This document shows positions 5,100 through 7,052 of a DNA stretch of 7,052 nucleotides, one piece after another (position 1 is the stretch's first letter; every line of letters begins with the position of its first letter). This DNA comes from Tannerella sp. (GTDB lineage: Bacteria; Bacteroidota; Bacteroidia; Bacteroidales; Tannerellaceae): assembly GCA_031259505.1 (NCBI GenBank), contig JAIRLL010000079.1:1-7052 (forward strand). Reading direction: 5' to 3'. A program made the translations under genes and the position numbers. The notes below the pieces were generated by a model that was given only the letters and a program-made list of their open reading frames with translations, was not told the DNA's origin and searched no databases.

Positions 5100-6239
5100 G
5101 ATCAGATACCGACATATATTGAAGATATCCTTACCGCCCTGTTATCGGGCGCAGCGAGCGACGCCGAGGTGAAAATCCTGCGGGAATGGCTGGACATGTC
5201 TCCCGAACACGGGAAACTGTTGACGGAATACCGGGAGATGAATTTCATAATGAAAAGCTATCGCCGCGACGGGACGTACAACGTAGACGAAGCATGGGCA
5301 AGAGTGTCGCGAGCCATACGAAAGAACCCGTCCGGCAGCATCCGCCGCCTGGTATGGCGCCTGCCCCGCTATGCCGCCGTTTTCATCCTTGCCTTCGGAG
5401 CAGGTCTGGCCGCAATGCATTTCCAGACACGCAGGGGAAATGCGGAAACGGAGGAAAAGGAAATCCGCTACACCGAATATACCGTGCCGTACGCCGCCAA
5501 ATCAATGATTATCCTGCCGGACAGTTCCACGATATGGATGAACGCCGGAAGCAGGCTTCGATACAGTTCGGATTTCAATAGCGCTGACCGCGAAGTCTTC
5601 ATCGAAGGCGAAGCCTACTTCAACGTGGCAAAAAACGCGGACAGACCCTTTTACGTAAAAACATCCGCCGTCACGCTGAAAGTGCTTGGAACCAGTTTCA
5701 ACATAAAGGCCTACCCGGAAGAAAACAGCGTGGAGACGACCGTCGAATCGGGCAGCGTACAGGTACTGAGAAACGTGGAAGGACGCCTGTCCGACAGGCT
5801 GATACTGACAGCAGGCCAGAAAGCGACCATCATCAAATCCGCCGCGAACATCAACAGCATAATGACCGACCCTCTGCCGCTGCCCGCCGCCATGTCGCCG
5901 AAAAGCGTGATGCCGAAAGAAACGGCTGAAAAGACGATAGTGACAAAAAATGTCGTAACCGAACTCTACACCTCCTGGAAAGATGCACGATGGCTGATAG
6001 AAAAGGAAACGCTGGAGGCGCTGGCCGTCAAACTGGAAAGACGGTACAATATCCACGTATCATTCGCCGACGAATCGCTGAAGAGAATCTCATTTTCAGG
6101 AACGCTCAAGGATGAAACGCTGGAGCAGGTGCTGGAAGCAATCAAACTTTCCGCACCGGTGAACTATACGGTGCGCCAAAACAGAGTAATCCTGTCCACG
6201 AACAGATGGCTCAGGGCAAATCACGATCGAAACAATTGA
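5091..6239 (+). CDS. FecR-family anti-sigma factor with DUF4974 C-terminus
   Basis: Inner-membrane anti-sigma factor that binds the ECF sigma in the cytoplasm and receives a signal from the outer-membrane receptor in the periplasm. Cytoplasmic residues 1-90 carry a helical sigma-binding region (YIEDILTALLSG, then EVKILREWLD). One membrane helix lies at about 93-109 (RYAAVFILAFGAGLAAMHF). The periplasmic FecR domain, about 127-245, shows ILPDSSTIWMNAGSRLRY, EGEAYFNVA (172-180) and VLGTSFNIKAY (198-208). The C-terminal DUF4974 domain, about 296-368, is related to STN and contains WLIEKETLEALAVKLERRYN and SFSGTLKDETLEQVLEAI. The length, 382, is usual. No ATG exists at the expected N-terminus: TTG at 5091 or GTG at 5097 must serve, and the next ATG (residue 36) would remove part of the sigma-binding region. 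The frame is also open back into the sigma gene. It lies 55 bp behind the sigma gene and probably shares its transcript. Confidence 0.93.
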   Translation: MSVDQIPTYIEDILTALLSGAASDAEVKILREWLDMSPEHGKLLTEYREMNFIMKSYRRDGTYNVDEAWARVSRAIRKNPSGSIRRLVWRLPRYAAVFILAFGAGLAAMHFQTRRGNAETEEKEIRYTEYTVPYAAKSMIILPDSSTIWMNAGSRLRYSSDFNSADREVFIEGEAYFNVAKNADRPFYVKTSAVTLKVLGTSFNIKAYPEENSVETTVESGSVQVLRNVEGRLSDRLILTAGQKATIIKSAANINSIMTDPLPLPAAMSPKSVMPKETAEKTIVTKNVVTELYTSWKDARWLIEKETLEALAVKLERRYNIHVSFADESLKRISFSGTLKDETLEQVLEAIKLSAPVNYTVRQNRVILSTNRWLRANHDRNN

Positions 6240-6449
6240 CACGGAACATATATTATGAACTTATTAACTTACCTGCCTATGGAAAAAGAAAGAAAATGAC
6301 CGAAAACAAATGAAGACAGACAGACAGAGCCGGCGTTTCGAATAAACGCGCGGACACGACGAGAAAGAAAGAATGTATTTTGGAAAGTATTTTAAATCAA
6401 ACAAACGAACAAACTGGATTTTATTGTAAAACTATAACTTTAAAAGAAC
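6240..6449 (+). other. Intergenic gap between fecR and the receptor gene, possible sigma-controlled promoter region
   Basis: The 210 bp between the two genes hold no ORF of note (the longest begins at 6255 with 14 codons) and no hairpin with a T-run. Purine-rich stretches (GACAGACAGACAGAG near 6315) and A-rich DNA dominate. TATTTTGG at 6375 resembles the TAnnTTTG box at seven of eight positions but lacks a clear -33 box. By analogy with other FecI/FecR/receptor loci, the promoter read by the ECF sigma should lie here, but I cannot point to its bases. Confidence 0.35.
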
Positions 6450-7052
6450 ATGAGTAAAAGAAAATTTTTATCCAAACATCCCGGATTAGGACGGATAATG
6501 CAGTTTATATGCATATCGTTTCTAATCGGTACTGCGGCGCTGTCGGCCAGGCCCGACTCAAAGTCAACTGACGAATTAATAAATGTTAACGGAGGGGGGT
6601 ATTTTTCTGCCCGACCCGATCAGAAACTGACTTTCCACAACCACCGCGGTACATTGAACGAGTTTTTCAAGGAAATTGAAAAACAGAGCGACTACCGGTT
6701 TTTCTACAACGACGAACTGGTCAACATCGAGAAGGAAATCTATCAGTTGAATGTGAAAAACAAATCCATTGACGAGATCCTGACCACATTGCTGGCAAAC
6801 ACCGGACTGCGCTACCGGAAACTGGACAACAATCTGATTGTTATCTCCTCGAAAGAACTGCTACAAAGCGTGAGCGTGACAGGAACGGTGACAGACGAGA
6901 CGGGCGAGACGATTCCGGGCGTGAACGTGTCCGTAAAGGGAACAACGATCGGCACGATCACCGACGCCGACGGCCGTTTCAGCCTGGATGTGCCGAACGC
7001 CGCCTCCGTGCTGGTGATCTCCTATATCGGATACGCGACGCAGGAAATCCAG
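6450..7052 (+). CDS. SusC/RagA-type TonB-dependent outer-membrane receptor with STN domain, N-terminal part, cut by window edge
   Basis: First 201 codons of a TonB-linked outer-membrane receptor, a family that usually has over 1,000 residues and imports glycans, peptides or chelates with a SusD-like lipoprotein partner. A signal peptide covers about residues 1-33 (IMQFICISFLIGTAALSA). The STN (secretin/TonB N-terminal) signalling domain spans about 58-134, with LNEFFKEIEKQSDYRFFYND and a second half ending NLIVISS. A carboxypeptidase-regulatory-like beta-sandwich follows from about 141: VTGTVTDETGETIPGVNVSV, GTTIGTITDADGRFSLDVP and VISYIGYATQEIQ. The plug and barrel are beyond the edge. The STN domain is the part that contacts FecR in transducing receptors, so it fits the upstream sigma/fecR pair. 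The start is the ATG giving the signal peptide; its upstream sequence is A-rich without a Shine-Dalgarno motif. The substrate cannot be inferred. Confidence 0.95.
   Translation, partial: MSKRKFLSKHPGLGRIMQFICISFLIGTAALSARPDSKSTDELINVNGGGYFSARPDQKLTFHNHRGTLNEFFKEIEKQSDYRFFYNDELVNIEKEIYQLNVKNKSIDEILTTLLANTGLRYRKLDNNLIVISSKELLQSVSVTGTVTDETGETIPGVNVSVKGTTIGTITDADGRFSLDVPNAASVLVISYIGYATQEIQ

Noticed and set aside
5502..6056. Minus-strand frame of 184 codons inside fecR
   Set aside because: Antisense shadow of fecR; Phe/Arg/Gly-rich chance composition.

Overview
The window looks like chromosomal DNA of a Bacteroidota bacterium, most likely of the order Bacteroidales. Three things point there: a SprA-type outer-membrane translocon gene directly behind ruvA, an ECF sigma / FecR anti-sigma / SusC-type TonB-dependent receptor cluster, and start codons mostly without Shine-Dalgarno sequences, with promoter-like sequences of the Bacteroidota TAnnTTTG kind. 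Carriage of sprA suggests a lineage with a type IX secretion system (T9SS), such as relatives of Porphyromonas, Tannerella or Parabacteroides. That placement is inference.

Left part (1-2900, minus strand). ruvA (Holliday-junction binding) is followed, with a one-base TAATG overlap, by the first 772 codons of sprA, which runs off the left edge. The two are probably co-transcribed.

Middle (2901-4423). About 1.5 kb of AT-rich DNA separates this operon from the divergent one on the right. It holds no large gene. It does contain a possible 65-codon membrane ORF upstream of ruvA, several inverted repeats (one with 13-bp perfect arms), and a 51-codon ORF behind a nearly canonical Bacteroidota promoter. 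It also holds a decayed copy of the sigma/fecR junction: about 96 columns at roughly 90% identity to the 3' end of the intact sigma gene, 843 bp upstream of it, with a one-base deletion. This implies that a second sigma/anti-sigma unit once stood here and was mostly lost.

Right part (4424-7052, plus strand). An ECF sigma factor, a FecR-like anti-sigma factor with an inner-membrane segment and a C-terminal DUF4974 domain, and the first 201 codons of a SusC/RagA-like TonB-dependent receptor that carries an N-terminal STN signalling domain. In the standard model for such loci, substrate binding to the receptor is passed through the STN domain to periplasmic FecR, which then activates the sigma factor to transcribe the receptor operon. 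The substrate cannot be read from this window because the receptor is cut off.

No RNA gene, CRISPR array, intact mobile element or clearly new system was found. The most informative oddities are the fossil sigma/fecR junction, the lack of an ATG start for fecR, the sigma-to-fecR reading frame that a one-base slip in an A8 run would join, and the small promoter-linked ORF at 3913.
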